Positions 1 through 6,629 of a stretch of DNA of 7,513 nucleotides are shown in pieces. The position numbers and the translations under genes were made by a program. Positions within the stretch are counted from its first letter, which is position 1. Every line of letters begins with the position of its first letter. The DNA comes from an uncultured Eubacteriales bacterium. Lineage in GTDB: Bacteria; Bacillota; Clostridia; TANB77; CAG-508. The stretch is from the NCBI GenBank assembly GCA_902488785.1, contig CABTXJ010000034.1, positions 1 to 7,513 of the forward strand, given 5' to 3'. The notes beneath the pieces were generated by a model that made no database searches, had not been told where the DNA came from, and saw only the letters and a program-made list of their open reading frames with translations.

Positions 1-70
1 GTGTAGTTCAATGGTAGAACCCCAGCCTTCCAAGCTGATGATGAGAGTTCGATTCTCTCTACCCGCTCCA
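1..70 (+). tRNA. tRNA-Gly (anticodon UCC), 5' end cut by the window edge
   Basis: Cloverleaf read by eye. D arm GTTC/GAAC (10-13 with 17-20 in this window is loop-closed by AATGGTA), anticodon stem starting at 22, anticodon loop CTTCCAA at 27-33 with anticodon TCC at 29-31, a 4-base variable loop, T stem GAGAG/CTCTC (43-47, 55-59) enclosing TTCGATT, then the 3' acceptor strand TACCCGC (60-66), discriminator T67 and encoded CCA (68-70). The acceptor 3' strand implies that about four 5' bases (GCGG expected) lie before position 1. It decodes GGA glycine codons. Odd point: the outermost anticodon-stem pair would be C22 with A38, a mismatch. A terminator follows directly, so this is the last gene of its transcript. 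Confidence 0.95.
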
Positions 71-78
71 AGATATAG

Positions 79-103
79 CAACCAGTTATCTGGTTGTTTT
101 TTT
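79..103 (+). terminator. Rho-independent terminator of the tRNA transcript
   Basis: A perfect 7-bp stem CAACCAG (79-85) / CTGGTTG (90-96) with a TTAT loop is followed at once by seven T (97-103). It starts 8 bases after the tRNA CCA end. Confidence 0.9.
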
Positions 104-132
104 ATTATTATTAAAACAATTAAAAACTCAAT

Positions 133-162
133 AAAAAACTGAGACAAATCTCAGCTTTTTTT
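133..162 (-). terminator. Bidirectional terminator between the tRNA and the ABC exporter operon
   Basis: Stem CTGAGA (139-144) / TCTCAG (149-154), loop CAAA, flanked by six A on the left (133-138) and a T run on the right (156-162). Read on the minus strand it is a hairpin followed by TTTTTT, so it can end the exporter operon whose last stop codon is at 250-252. Read on the plus strand it is a second stop for tRNA read-through. It lies about 95 bases past the last exporter stop codon, leaving a 3' UTR that contains the triplet repeat. Confidence 0.8.
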
Positions 163-170
163 AAATATTA

Positions 171-227
171 ATTATTATTATTATTGCCATTGTTATTATT
201 ATTGCTACTGTTATTGCTATTATAATT
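171..227. repeat. Degenerate ATT trinucleotide repeat
   Basis: Nineteen consecutive triplets in register, mostly ATT with scattered GCC, GTT, GCT, ACT and ATA. On the minus strand it would read as an Asn-rich run with Ser and Gly. No start codon opens that frame, and in-frame stops lie at 231-233 and 168-170 on the minus strand, so it is not coding as it stands. It lies in the 3' UTR of the exporter operon. Confidence 0.8.
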
Positions 228-259
228 TAACTAACTAATTAATTAATTGTTAATTAATT
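228..259. repeat. Short TAAC/TAAT tetranucleotide run overlapping the exporter operon end
   Basis: TAACTAACTAATTAATTAAT is followed by TGTTAATTAATT, a simple-sequence tract of four-base units. The stop codon of the last permease (250-252) lies inside it, so slippage here could alter the last residues of that protein. Confidence 0.6.
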
Positions 260-1398
260 CTTTGTTTCTTTTTAGAAATTATATTAGTTAATATAATAAA
301 TAGTAGGGAGAAGCATAGGATTATGATGCCATTTAATAATATTGGCTTTAAGTTTTCATAGTTCATTACTTCAAGAGTTTTTACTGCCTCATTATTCCTT
401 ACATAATAATATGATGGAAGTACATGTGCAATTTTTAATACATAATCTGGTATCATTTCAATTGGTGCAAATACTCCACATAGGAAACTTGAACCTAACG
501 CTATTACATTAACCACACCATCTATTGCACCCCTATTTTTAATTACTGTACCTAGAAGAAACGCTAAAGAAGTCGCACATATAGTAAATAGGAAGGAGTT
601 TAATATATATATTAGCCCCTGTGGTGTATACATAAAGTCACCTATTAATACTAAACTAACTACTACGAAAAATGCCCATACTACTAATGAAAATAATATA
701 TTTGAAGCAAGAAGTTGCTTATTAATCTTTTTGTAATTTGTACTACTTATTATAATTCTCTTTTGAATCTTTTGATTCTTAAAACTTGTTAAAACTACGC
801 ATATTATATATATCAAAGATCCAAGGAGACTATAGCTTACAAAGTTATAATATACTGTTGCTCTATTTAAAATTTTATTATCAACTTTAGAAGTTAATTT
901 AACTTCACTTTGCTTATTCAATGTTTCGTTTATCTTAGTTATAAGCTCATTTTCGTCTTCTATATATTCATTATATGTATTAGCAACTTTAATATATTTT
1001 TTTAGTAGCATCTCAGTAAGAGAAGCCTCATAGTTACCATTTGTTTTAATTTTTAACTCTGGGTTTTTACCAGCTAGAAAATCATTATTATAGTTTTTAG
1101 GTATATATATTATATAATTTACATCCCTATAGAAAAGAGCATCACTTATGGCATTTTCATTATCTTTTAATTTTACTACATTGCAATTATCATTTAGGTA
1201 TCTAATCAAATCCTTAGTTATGCCTTTTTCTTCATCTTCATTTTCTATGTATATATCAGGCTTTATTGAAACAAAATCATTGTTTGCTTCCTTACTAGAC
1301 ATTATAGAAACATTAAGTATTACAAGTATGGCTATATACATTATTACAAGGAACCTATTCTTGCTTAATATTTTTAAGAATGCTTTAAATGTATTCAT
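250..1398 (-). CDS. ABC-2 type exporter permease (second subunit)
   Basis: A 382-residue membrane subunit of an ABC exporter. The layout is that of the ABC-2 permease family with an N-terminal helix: one helix at about 15-34, a large extracytoplasmic domain at about 35-183, then five helices at about 184-206, 230-253, 262-285, 293-313 and 354-374. The stretch around 310-330 (VFAPIEMIPDYV, then LPSYYYVRN) resembles the segment before the last helix of this family. The start at 1396-1398 is well supported by AAGGAGG seven bases upstream. The gene overlaps the end of the preceding permease by 14 bases, which implies translational coupling. It is the last gene of the operon. It differs in sequence from the 393-residue partner, so the two probably form a heterodimer with the ATPase. 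The substrate cannot be told from sequence. Confidence 0.88.
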   Translation of the reverse strand: MNTFKAFLKILSKNRFLVIMYIAILVILNVSIMSSKEANNDFVSIKPDIYIENEDEEKGITKDLIRYLNDNCNVVKLKDNENAISDALFYRDVNYIIYIPKNYNNDFLAGKNPELKIKTNGNYEASLTEMLLKKYIKVANTYNEYIEDENELITKINETLNKQSEVKLTSKVDNKILNRATVYYNFVSYSLLGSLIYIICVVLTSFKNQKIQKRIIISSTNYKKINKQLLASNILFSLVVWAFFVVVSLVLIGDFMYTPQGLIYILNSFLFTICATSLAFLLGTVIKNRGAIDGVVNVIALGSSFLCGVFAPIEMIPDYVLKIAHVLPSYYYVRNNEAVKTLEVMNYENLKPILLNGIIILCFSLLFIILTNIISKKKQRIN

Positions 1399-2566
1399 AT
1401 TTTTGCCTCCTTAAACTAATATATGAGATAATTATTAGTATTAAAGAAAATACTAATAGACTTTTAATATTATAGAAGTATCTATCTAAAGTGTCATAGT
1501 AATATAGTGAGTAGAAGCCATCTGTTATCATATTTGCAGGATTAATCTTGTTAAGTATTGGAACATTTTTATCTACTACATATTTCATTGTAATACCCAT
1601 CATACCAGATAGGAAGCACCCAAGCATTGTTATAATTATAACTATTCCGGTCTTCTTATTATAGTCACCTTTTAATGTACTTGAAACCGCAACTCCTAAT
1701 GAAAGACCCGCAAAACTTCCTAAAAATGTTAATAATATTTGTAATGGTAAGTTTGGACCAAAGTCAAATTTTAGAACAAATATTATATATACAAATAGTA
1801 GGGCAAGCCCTATTAGTTGTGCTATATAACTTGCAAGTACACTACTTAAAATTAGCTTACCTTTAGAGGCAGATGAAACAGAAACACGCTTACCTTGTTT
1901 TGTCATATTAGCTAATATCTGATTCATTGCAGCACAACCTAACATTCCACCATAAAGGCAGGCCATAGCAATTAATGTATAGAATTCTATTTTTGTATAG
2001 CTTAAATTATTACTTGATATATTTTTAAGAGTTACTTTACTATCCTTATACTTTTTAATTATATTATTTGCGATAGATTTACCATTTACATTGAAGTTGC
2101 CTTTTTCGATTTCTTTTTTCACTTCTTTTTCAGTTAAATTACTAACAATATTACTTGTTTGAATAATTTCTTCAGATACATTTTTAATTATTGTTTCACT
2201 AACATTGCTTTTAGAAAAAACTAATTTTGGTTCATCATCTACTAACTTGATATATCCTTTAATTTTTTGTTCTTCTAAAAGCTTTTTAGCTTCTTCTTCA
2301 TCTGTATATTTTGTATTAAACAATCTATCATCATTAGTAGAATCACTTAATTCATCAAAAGCTTCTTTAAAAACTTTGTTTTTGTCAAGATTCTCATTTT
2401 GTACAATTGCAACATCAATTACTTTTAATTTGTCGTTTTTTTCTATATCTGAAAATGCCATATTGAAAAAAGTTACAAGTATGATAGGAAAGGCAAATGT
2501 CCAAAACATAAGTGGTTTGTTTCTAAAAAGTGTTTTTAATGAATATTTTAAATTATGAAAAAACAT
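1385..2566 (-). CDS. ABC-2 type exporter permease (first subunit)
   Basis: A 393-residue membrane protein. A short cytoplasmic N-terminus leads to a helix at about 19-38, then a hydrophilic extracytoplasmic domain at about 39-193 rich in Lys, Glu and Asn. Five further helices follow at about 194-216, 240-264, 274-296, 306-327 and 368-385. The segment NPANMITDGFYSLYYYD (342-358) before the last helix is typical of ABC2_membrane_3-type exporter permeases. It starts 2 bases after the ATPase stop codon. The best ribosome binding site, AAGGAG at 2581-2586, is 14 bases from the ATG, which is long, so translation may rely partly on coupling to the ATPase gene. The family exports drugs, peptides, lipids or ions such as Na+; no specific substrate can be claimed here. 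Confidence 0.9.
   Translation of the reverse strand: MFFHNLKYSLKTLFRNKPLMFWTFAFPIILVTFFNMAFSDIEKNDKLKVIDVAIVQNENLDKNKVFKEAFDELSDSTNDDRLFNTKYTDEEEAKKLLEEQKIKGYIKLVDDEPKLVFSKSNVSETIIKNVSEEIIQTSNIVSNLTEKEVKKEIEKGNFNVNGKSIANNIIKKYKDSKVTLKNISSNNLSYTKIEFYTLIAMACLYGGMLGCAAMNQILANMTKQGKRVSVSSASKGKLILSSVLASYIAQLIGLALLFVYIIFVLKFDFGPNLPLQILLTFLGSFAGLSLGVAVSSTLKGDYNKKTGIVIIITMLGCFLSGMMGITMKYVVDKNVPILNKINPANMITDGFYSLYYYDTLDRYFYNIKSLLVFSLILIIISYISLRRQKYEYI
1406..1412 (-). promoter_or_regulatory. Ribosome binding site of the second permease
   Basis: AAGGAGG on the minus strand, seven bases before the ATG at 1398. It lies inside the next reading frame upstream at the junction with the 393-residue permease and fixes the overlapping start. 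Confidence 0.85.
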
Positions 2567-2568
2567 AT

Positions 2569-3507
2569 TTAATCACGAAGCTCCTTTCCTGTAAGTTCTA
2601 GGAATACGTCATTTAAAGTAGGCCTTTCTGAATAGATCTTATTATATTTAATATTATTATTTCTTAGATATTCCATCATTTCAGTAATGTTATTTTTACC
2701 ACTATTATATGTGACATGTAATATGTTATTAGAATATTTAACTTCGTCTACATTATCTAATTTTTGTATTTTAGGAATGAAAGAAGTATCAAACTCTGAC
2801 ATTTCTACAGTAACTTTTTCTTCTATATTAGAAAGTTCTTTTAATTCATCAGCAGTACCAGATGCGATTAGTTTACCCTTATCTATTATTATTATCCTAT
2901 CACAAATTAGTTCTACTTCTTCCATATAGTGAGTAGTGTATACAATAGTAGAACCATTATCCCTTAATGTTTTAATACCATCTAATATATTATTCCTACT
3001 TTGCGGGTCAACAGCAACTGTTGGCTCGTCTAAAAAGATTAGTTCTGGCTTATGTGCAATACCACATGCGATATTTAGTCTTCTTAATAATCCACCAGAT
3101 AGTTTTTCAGGATAGAAGTTTTTGAAATTTTCTAAACCTACTAAATGAATAGCATCTTCTACATATTGTTTTCTTTTGTTTTTATCAGAGATATATAATC
3201 CACAAAAATAATCAATGTTTTCATAAACAGTAAGTTCATTAAAAACAGATACATCTTGGAATACTACTCCAATTTTTGCTTTTAAATCATATGAATCAGG
3301 TTTCATTTCCTTTCCAAATAATTTAATACTACCATTATCAAAATATAATAAAGATAGTATGCAATTAATAGTAGTAGATTTACCAGATCCATTAGGACCT
3401 AAAAGACCAAGTATTTCACCTTTTTTAACTTCAAAGGATAGATCATCTACTGCTGTTAAATCTTTGTACTTTTTGGTTAAGTTTTTAACCTCAATAATAT
3501 TTTCCAT
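2569..3507 (-). CDS. ABC transporter ATP-binding protein (DrrA/NatA-like exporter ATPase)
   Basis: The 312-residue ATP-hydrolysing subunit of the exporter, expected at the inner face of the membrane. All motifs are intact: Walker A GPNGSGKST (37-45), Q-loop Gln84, signature LSGGL (136-140), Walker B LIFLDEP (156-162), D-loop around VAVDP (164-168) and switch His193. After the nucleotide-binding domain comes a C-terminal extension of about 90 residues ending in RPTLNDVFLELTG, the DUF4162-like tail typical of DrrA-type exporter ATPases. The signature has Leu at the position that is most often Gln, a tolerated change in this subgroup. The start is supported by AAGGAG six bases upstream (3514-3519). 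It is the first gene of the three-gene operon, with both permeases directly downstream. Exporter type is secure; drug, peptide or ion substrate is undetermined. Confidence 0.95.
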   Translation of the reverse strand: MENIIEVKNLTKKYKDLTAVDDLSFEVKKGEILGLLGPNGSGKSTTINCILSLLYFDNGSIKLFGKEMKPDSYDLKAKIGVVFQDVSVFNELTVYENIDYFCGLYISDKNKRKQYVEDAIHLVGLENFKNFYPEKLSGGLLRRLNIACGIAHKPELIFLDEPTVAVDPQSRNNILDGIKTLRDNGSTIVYTTHYMEEVELICDRIIIIDKGKLIASGTADELKELSNIEEKVTVEMSEFDTSFIPKIQKLDNVDEVKYSNNILHVTYNSGKNNITEMMEYLRNNNIKYNKIYSERPTLNDVFLELTGKELRD

Positions 3508-3513
3508 GAAAAT

Positions 3514-3519
3514 CTCCTT
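3514..3519 (-). promoter_or_regulatory. Ribosome binding site of the exporter ATPase
   Basis: AAGGAG on the minus strand, six bases before the ATG at 3507. Confidence 0.85.
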
Positions 3520-3548
3520 AAATATATTAATGATTACTCATTACTTTC

Positions 3549-3577
3549 ATTATATCATCCATAATTGAAAACTAAAT
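3549..3577 (-). promoter_or_regulatory. Probable promoter of the ABC exporter operon
   Basis: On the minus strand a perfect TATAAT (3549-3554) is preceded by TG plus one base, giving the extended -10 form TGATATAAT. The -35 is poor (TTTAGT, 16 bases upstream), as expected when an extended -10 is used. The -10 lies about 40 bases from the ATPase start codon. No operator is evident. Confidence 0.6.
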
Positions 3578-3635
3578 AGAATTTATATATTTATATATTT
3601 TTTTATTAAATTTTTTCCATAACCAATATCGCTAC

Positions 3636-3655
3636 ATTTAATATTCCGATTAAAT
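3636..3655. repeat. Inverted repeat just upstream of the truB promoter
   Basis: ATTTAAT (3636-3642) and ATTAAAT (3649-3655) form a 7-bp inverted repeat around ATTCCG, ending five bases before the -35 box of the plus-strand promoter. It could be a regulator site, but such A/T palindromes are frequent by chance in this base composition. Confidence 0.3.
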
Positions 3656-3660
3656 ATCAT

Positions 3661-3689
3661 TTTACAAATATACAGTAGTACTATATAAT
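3661..3689 (+). promoter_or_regulatory. Sigma-A type promoter of the truB-prmC-whiA operon
   Basis: TTTACA (3661-3666, five of six consensus bases) and a perfect TATAAT (3684-3689) are separated by exactly 17 bases. Transcription would begin near 3696, giving a leader of about 65 bases before the truB ATG. I see no strong hairpin in that leader. Confidence 0.75.
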
Positions 3690-3759
3690 TTAAGTGTAGA
3701 AGAAATAACATAAAGTAAAATATTAAAGATAGAAAATATTATAAATAGAGAAAAAATAT

Positions 3760-4767
3760 ATGAAAAATAATTTAAATGATATAGAAAAAGTAGCAGGATG
3801 TATTGTGCTATATAAAAATGTTGGAATATCATCTAGAAAAGAAATAGATAAGGTATCTAGAATACTTGAAACTAAGACAGGACATATTGGTACATTAGAT
3901 CCAAATGCAAGTGGAGTATTGCCTTGCCTAATTGGCAAAGCTACAAAGCTTTCTAACTATCTAATAACACATAGAAAAAAATACTATGTAGAATTTGTTT
4001 TAGGTTATGAAACAGATACATTAGATTTAGAAGGAAAAATAGTTTTTAAAGATGATAATTTGAATAATGATAGTTATTTGAAATATACTGATGAGGAGAT
4101 AATAGAAGGTATACTAAAAGAAAAAGGCAAAAAGAAACAAATACCACCAGTATTTTCAGCTAAAAAAATAGATGGAAAAAAACTATATGATATTGCAATT
4201 AATGACTATGATTTGGCATTAGAGCTAGCTACTAAAAGAGCCAAAGATATTACTATATATGATATACAAGATATTGTAATTAAAAGAGAAGAAGGTGGAA
4301 GTAATATTAAGATATCATTAAATCTAGAAGTATCAGGTGGTACATATATAAGGGCATTTGTAAGAGATGTAGCATATAATTTAGGCACATATGCAACAGT
4401 AACTAAATTAGAAAGAACAAGTGTAGCTAATATGACAAAAGTAGATGCAATAGTATTAGAAGATGATATTAGATTAGAAGGATTAGAAAAAGAATTAGAA
4501 ATAGAAAAAGAAAAAAAGATAATTTTAGATAATATAATACCTGAAGAAGAACTATTAAAAGAGGTAACAGAAAATAGTATATATATAACTGAAGATAGAA
4601 TAGATAAGTTTTTAAATGGATTAGATACAAATATGGAAACTAGATATGGCAAATACTATGAAGATGGTATATATATAGTATATTTTAAAAAGGAAATTGT
4701 AGGTTTAGGAATTGTTAAAAATAATAATTTGAGAAGAGACTATATAGTAACTAAGTATGATAAGTGA
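3760..4767 (+). CDS. truB: tRNA pseudouridine(55) synthase TruB
   Basis: Converts U55 of the tRNA T-loop to pseudouridine in the cytoplasm. The catalytic motif GHIGTLDPNASGVLP spans 41-55 with nucleophile Asp47. Tyr75 in KKYYVEF matches the conserved active-site Tyr. Further family blocks are LGYETDTLDLEG (81-92), PPVFSAKKIDGKKLY (129-143) and GGTYIRAFVRDV (193-204) with Arg198. Residues from about 270 form a PUA-like C-terminal region. At 335 residues it is somewhat longer than the usual 290-310. Extra length lies in charged stretches near 97-125 and 233-260. The N-terminal KPxG motif reads KNVG (19-22), losing the usual Pro. The ribosome binding site before the ATG is weak (AGAG, nine bases away). 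It is the first gene of the operon, and its stop codon overlaps possible starts of prmC. Identity is sure; normal activity is likely but not proven by sequence. Confidence 0.93.
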   Translation: MKNNLNDIEKVAGCIVLYKNVGISSRKEIDKVSRILETKTGHIGTLDPNASGVLPCLIGKATKLSNYLITHRKKYYVEFVLGYETDTLDLEGKIVFKDDNLNNDSYLKYTDEEIIEGILKEKGKKKQIPPVFSAKKIDGKKLYDIAINDYDLALELATKRAKDITIYDIQDIVIKREEGGSNIKISLNLEVSGGTYIRAFVRDVAYNLGTYATVTKLERTSVANMTKVDAIVLEDDIRLEGLEKELEIEKEKKIILDNIIPEEELLKEVTENSIYITEDRIDKFLNGLDTNMETRYGKYYEDGIYIVYFKKEIVGLGIVKNNNLRRDYIVTKYDK

Positions 4768-4775
4768 TGGTAATT

Positions 4776-5618
4776 ATGAAAATATATGAAGCAATAGCTG
4801 AGGCTAAAAAAATATTAGAAGAAAATAATATAGTAGATGCAGATCTTAAGGCAAAGGAGATAATGCAATATTATTTAGAAATGGAACCTAAAGATATTAT
4901 TAAAAATTACAGGAATGAATATGATTTTACAAAGTTTTTTGAAATGATTAAAAAGGTTTCTAAAAATATACCTTATCAATATGTTATTGGTAAAGCTTGG
5001 TTTTATGGAAAGGAATATATTGTAGATGAAAATGTATTAATACCAAGGATAGATAGTGAAATACTAGCACATGAAATTATTTCAAAAGTGCAAGATATAG
5101 AAGATAGTGGAATGGAAGAAATAGAAGTTCTTGAAATAGGTACAGGAAGTGGAGCACTTTCAATTACAGCTGTAGAAAATACAAATGCAAATATACTTGC
5201 AGTAGATATATCAGAAGGAGCAATTGATATTGCTAAAGAAAATATGAAATTACATGGTATAAAAGAAGATAGGATGGATGTAATATTATCTGATATATAC
5301 GAAAATGTAGAAGGTAAATTTGATATAATATTTTCAAACCCGCCATATATTAGAAGTGGTGATATGAAAAACTTAGATAAGGATGTATTAAAAGAGCCAC
5401 ATTTAGCATTAGATGGTGGGGAAAGTGGACTAGATTACTATATTAAAATAATAGATGGTGCCAAAGATTATTTAAAAGAAAATGGATATATCATATTTGA
5501 AATAGGATATGATCAAAGAAAAGATATTGAAAAAATTGCAAAAGATGCAGGATATACAAGTGTTGAATGTATAAAAGATATGGAAAATAGGGATAGAGTA
5601 ATTATAATTAGGAAGTAA
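4776..5618 (+). CDS. prmC: Peptide chain release factor N5-glutamine methyltransferase PrmC (HemK)
   Basis: Methylates the Gln of the GGQ motif in release factors RF1 and RF2 using S-adenosylmethionine. A helical N-terminal domain of about 80 residues is followed by VLIPRIDSE (87-95), the SAM motif LEIGTGSGAL (119-128), acidic Asp144 region AVDIS and the hallmark NPPY (188-191). The C-terminal part GYDQRKDIEKIAKDAGY is typical. From ATG 4776 it is 280 residues, the normal family length, and begins MKIYEA as homologues do. Other in-frame starts are GTG 4764 and ATG 4767; the latter forms a TGATG overlap with the truB stop and would add three residues. No strong ribosome binding site separates these choices, and translation is probably coupled to truB. 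PrmC more often sits after prfA; here it lies between truB and whiA. Confidence 0.94.
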   Translation: MKIYEAIAEAKKILEENNIVDADLKAKEIMQYYLEMEPKDIIKNYRNEYDFTKFFEMIKKVSKNIPYQYVIGKAWFYGKEYIVDENVLIPRIDSEILAHEIISKVQDIEDSGMEEIEVLEIGTGSGALSITAVENTNANILAVDISEGAIDIAKENMKLHGIKEDRMDVILSDIYENVEGKFDIIFSNPPYIRSGDMKNLDKDVLKEPHLALDGGESGLDYYIKIIDGAKDYLKENGYIIFEIGYDQRKDIEKIAKDAGYTSVECIKDMENRDRVIIIRK

Positions 5619-5623
5619 TTAAT

Positions 5624-6559
5624 ATGAAGAATTTTTCAAATGAAGTTAAATCAGAAATAATGGAAAAATATTATGAAAAAACATATAATGATATGATCAA
5701 AACAGCATCATATATATATGGATATTTTATGTGCTCAAATGAAGAAAAAGATATTATTACCATATCTTCTAAAAACATTGAAGTACTACTATTTTTAGAA
5801 ACACTTTTAAAAAAGTATAATGCAAAAGCAGAAATAGAAGAAAGGTCTAAAATTGGATCAATAATAATAGAAAAAAGAGAGATAATAGAAAAGTTAGTTG
5901 CATTTGATGAATTTGAAAAAGATGAAAAAAGTTTTTTGGCAGGAATGTTTTTAGCAGGAGGTAGGATATCTGACCCTGAAAAAGAATATAATTTAGAAAT
6001 TAGATATAACAAGAAAAATGAAGAAAAAATATATGAGGTACTAAGTGATAATGTACTTTCTAATTTCAAAAAACAGGAAAATCCAAATATGATATATACA
6101 AATTTAGGAGATAATATAGTATCTTTTATGGCATATCTTTTTCTTACTAAATCACTAATTACATTTGAAGATATTAGAATAAGCAAAGATGTTAAAAATA
6201 CAATAAATAGGCAAGTAAACTTTGAAATGGCAAATTTAAGTAAGAGTATTGAAACTGCAAAAAAGCAAATAGCAGATATTAGCTATATAATGGAAAATGG
6301 ATTAGAAAAAAGACTTACAGAAAAGCAAATGGAAATTGCAAATATTAGGATGAAATATCCTGATAATACATTGACAGAAATTGCTAAAATATTAGGGATA
6401 TCTAAATCAACTGCAAATTCAAGAATAAAAGGGATATACAAGGTAGTAGAAGAGGATAAACAAAATAAAAAGCAGAGCAAAAAGTATAAGGCAAAATTAA
6501 CAAATAGAAAGCTAGATAAAAATGGTAATATAAAAAGAAAAATTAGATTAATGAAATAA
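5624..6559 (+). CDS. whiA: DNA-binding protein WhiA
   Basis: WhiA is a DNA-binding protein of Gram-positive bacteria, a sporulation regulator in Streptomyces and a cell division and chromosome-segregation factor in Bacillus. The N-terminus begins FSNEVKSEI as in the family. The LAGLIDADG-like block FLAGMFLAGGRISDPEK is at 104-120, with no catalytic acid, as is usual for WhiA. The linker NRQVNFEMANLSKSIETAKKQ (195-215) matches the family NCETANL region with Cys to Phe and Thr to Met changes. A helix-turn-helix segment, TEIAKILGISKSTANSRIKGI, spans 251-271. A Lys-rich tail of about 38 residues (274-311) extends past the usual end. Start ATG 5624 has AGGA at 5610-5613, ten bases upstream and inside the end of prmC, with a 5-base gap between genes. 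The usual rapZ and yvcK neighbours are absent here. Family assignment is firm despite divergence. Confidence 0.9.
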   Translation: MKNFSNEVKSEIMEKYYEKTYNDMIKTASYIYGYFMCSNEEKDIITISSKNIEVLLFLETLLKKYNAKAEIEERSKIGSIIIEKREIIEKLVAFDEFEKDEKSFLAGMFLAGGRISDPEKEYNLEIRYNKKNEEKIYEVLSDNVLSNFKKQENPNMIYTNLGDNIVSFMAYLFLTKSLITFEDIRISKDVKNTINRQVNFEMANLSKSIETAKKQIADISYIMENGLEKRLTEKQMEIANIRMKYPDNTLTEIAKILGISKSTANSRIKGIYKVVEEDKQNKKQSKKYKAKLTNRKLDKNGNIKRKIRLMK

Positions 6560-6567
6560 TTAAAAAT

Positions 6568-6594
6568 AAAAGGTATAGTATTGCTATACCTTTT
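6568..6594 (+). terminator. Terminator of the truB-prmC-whiA operon
   Basis: GGTATAG (6572-6578) pairs with CTATACC (6584-6590) around TATTG, extended by AAAA/TTTT on the flanks. It begins 8 bases after the whiA stop codon. The T run after the stem is short (TTTT then C). On the minus strand the hairpin is followed by TTTTATTTTT, so it probably also ends hemW transcription. Confidence 0.75.
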
Positions 6595-6597
6595 CAT

Positions 6598-6622
6598 ATG
6601 TCAATTATTATTTTGACATTTT
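6598..6622 (+). terminator. Possible second hairpin between whiA and hemW
   Basis: ATGTCAA (6598-6604) pairs with TTGACAT (6613-6619) around an 8-base A/T loop and is followed by TTT. The T run is too short for a strong terminator. It may act as a backup or as an RNA 3' end stabiliser. Confidence 0.4.
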
Positions 6623-6629
6623 AAGAAGT

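Noticed and set aside
171..227. Small Asn-rich or Ile-rich peptide encoded by the triplet repeat
   Set aside because: Both strands lack a start codon in the repeat frame and have in-frame stops on either side.
1..260. tRNA gene as an attachment site for an integrated element
   Set aside because: No integrase gene is present, and no second copy of the tRNA 3' end was seen in the window.
3690..3759. Riboswitch or attenuator in the truB leader
   Set aside because: The leader is only about 65 bases, A-rich, with no hairpin plus T tract or known aptamer-like conserved segment that I can see.
4206..4652. Minus-strand open frame opposite truB (148 codons)
   Set aside because: It is a shadow of the TruB coding frame, Ser/Leu-rich, with no family resemblance or translation signals.
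5671..6186. Long minus-strand open frame opposite whiA (171 codons)
   Set aside because: It is antisense to a clearly recognised gene, has hydrophobic Ser/Leu/Phe/Ile-rich composition typical of mirror frames of AT-rich genes, and lacks a ribosome binding site.
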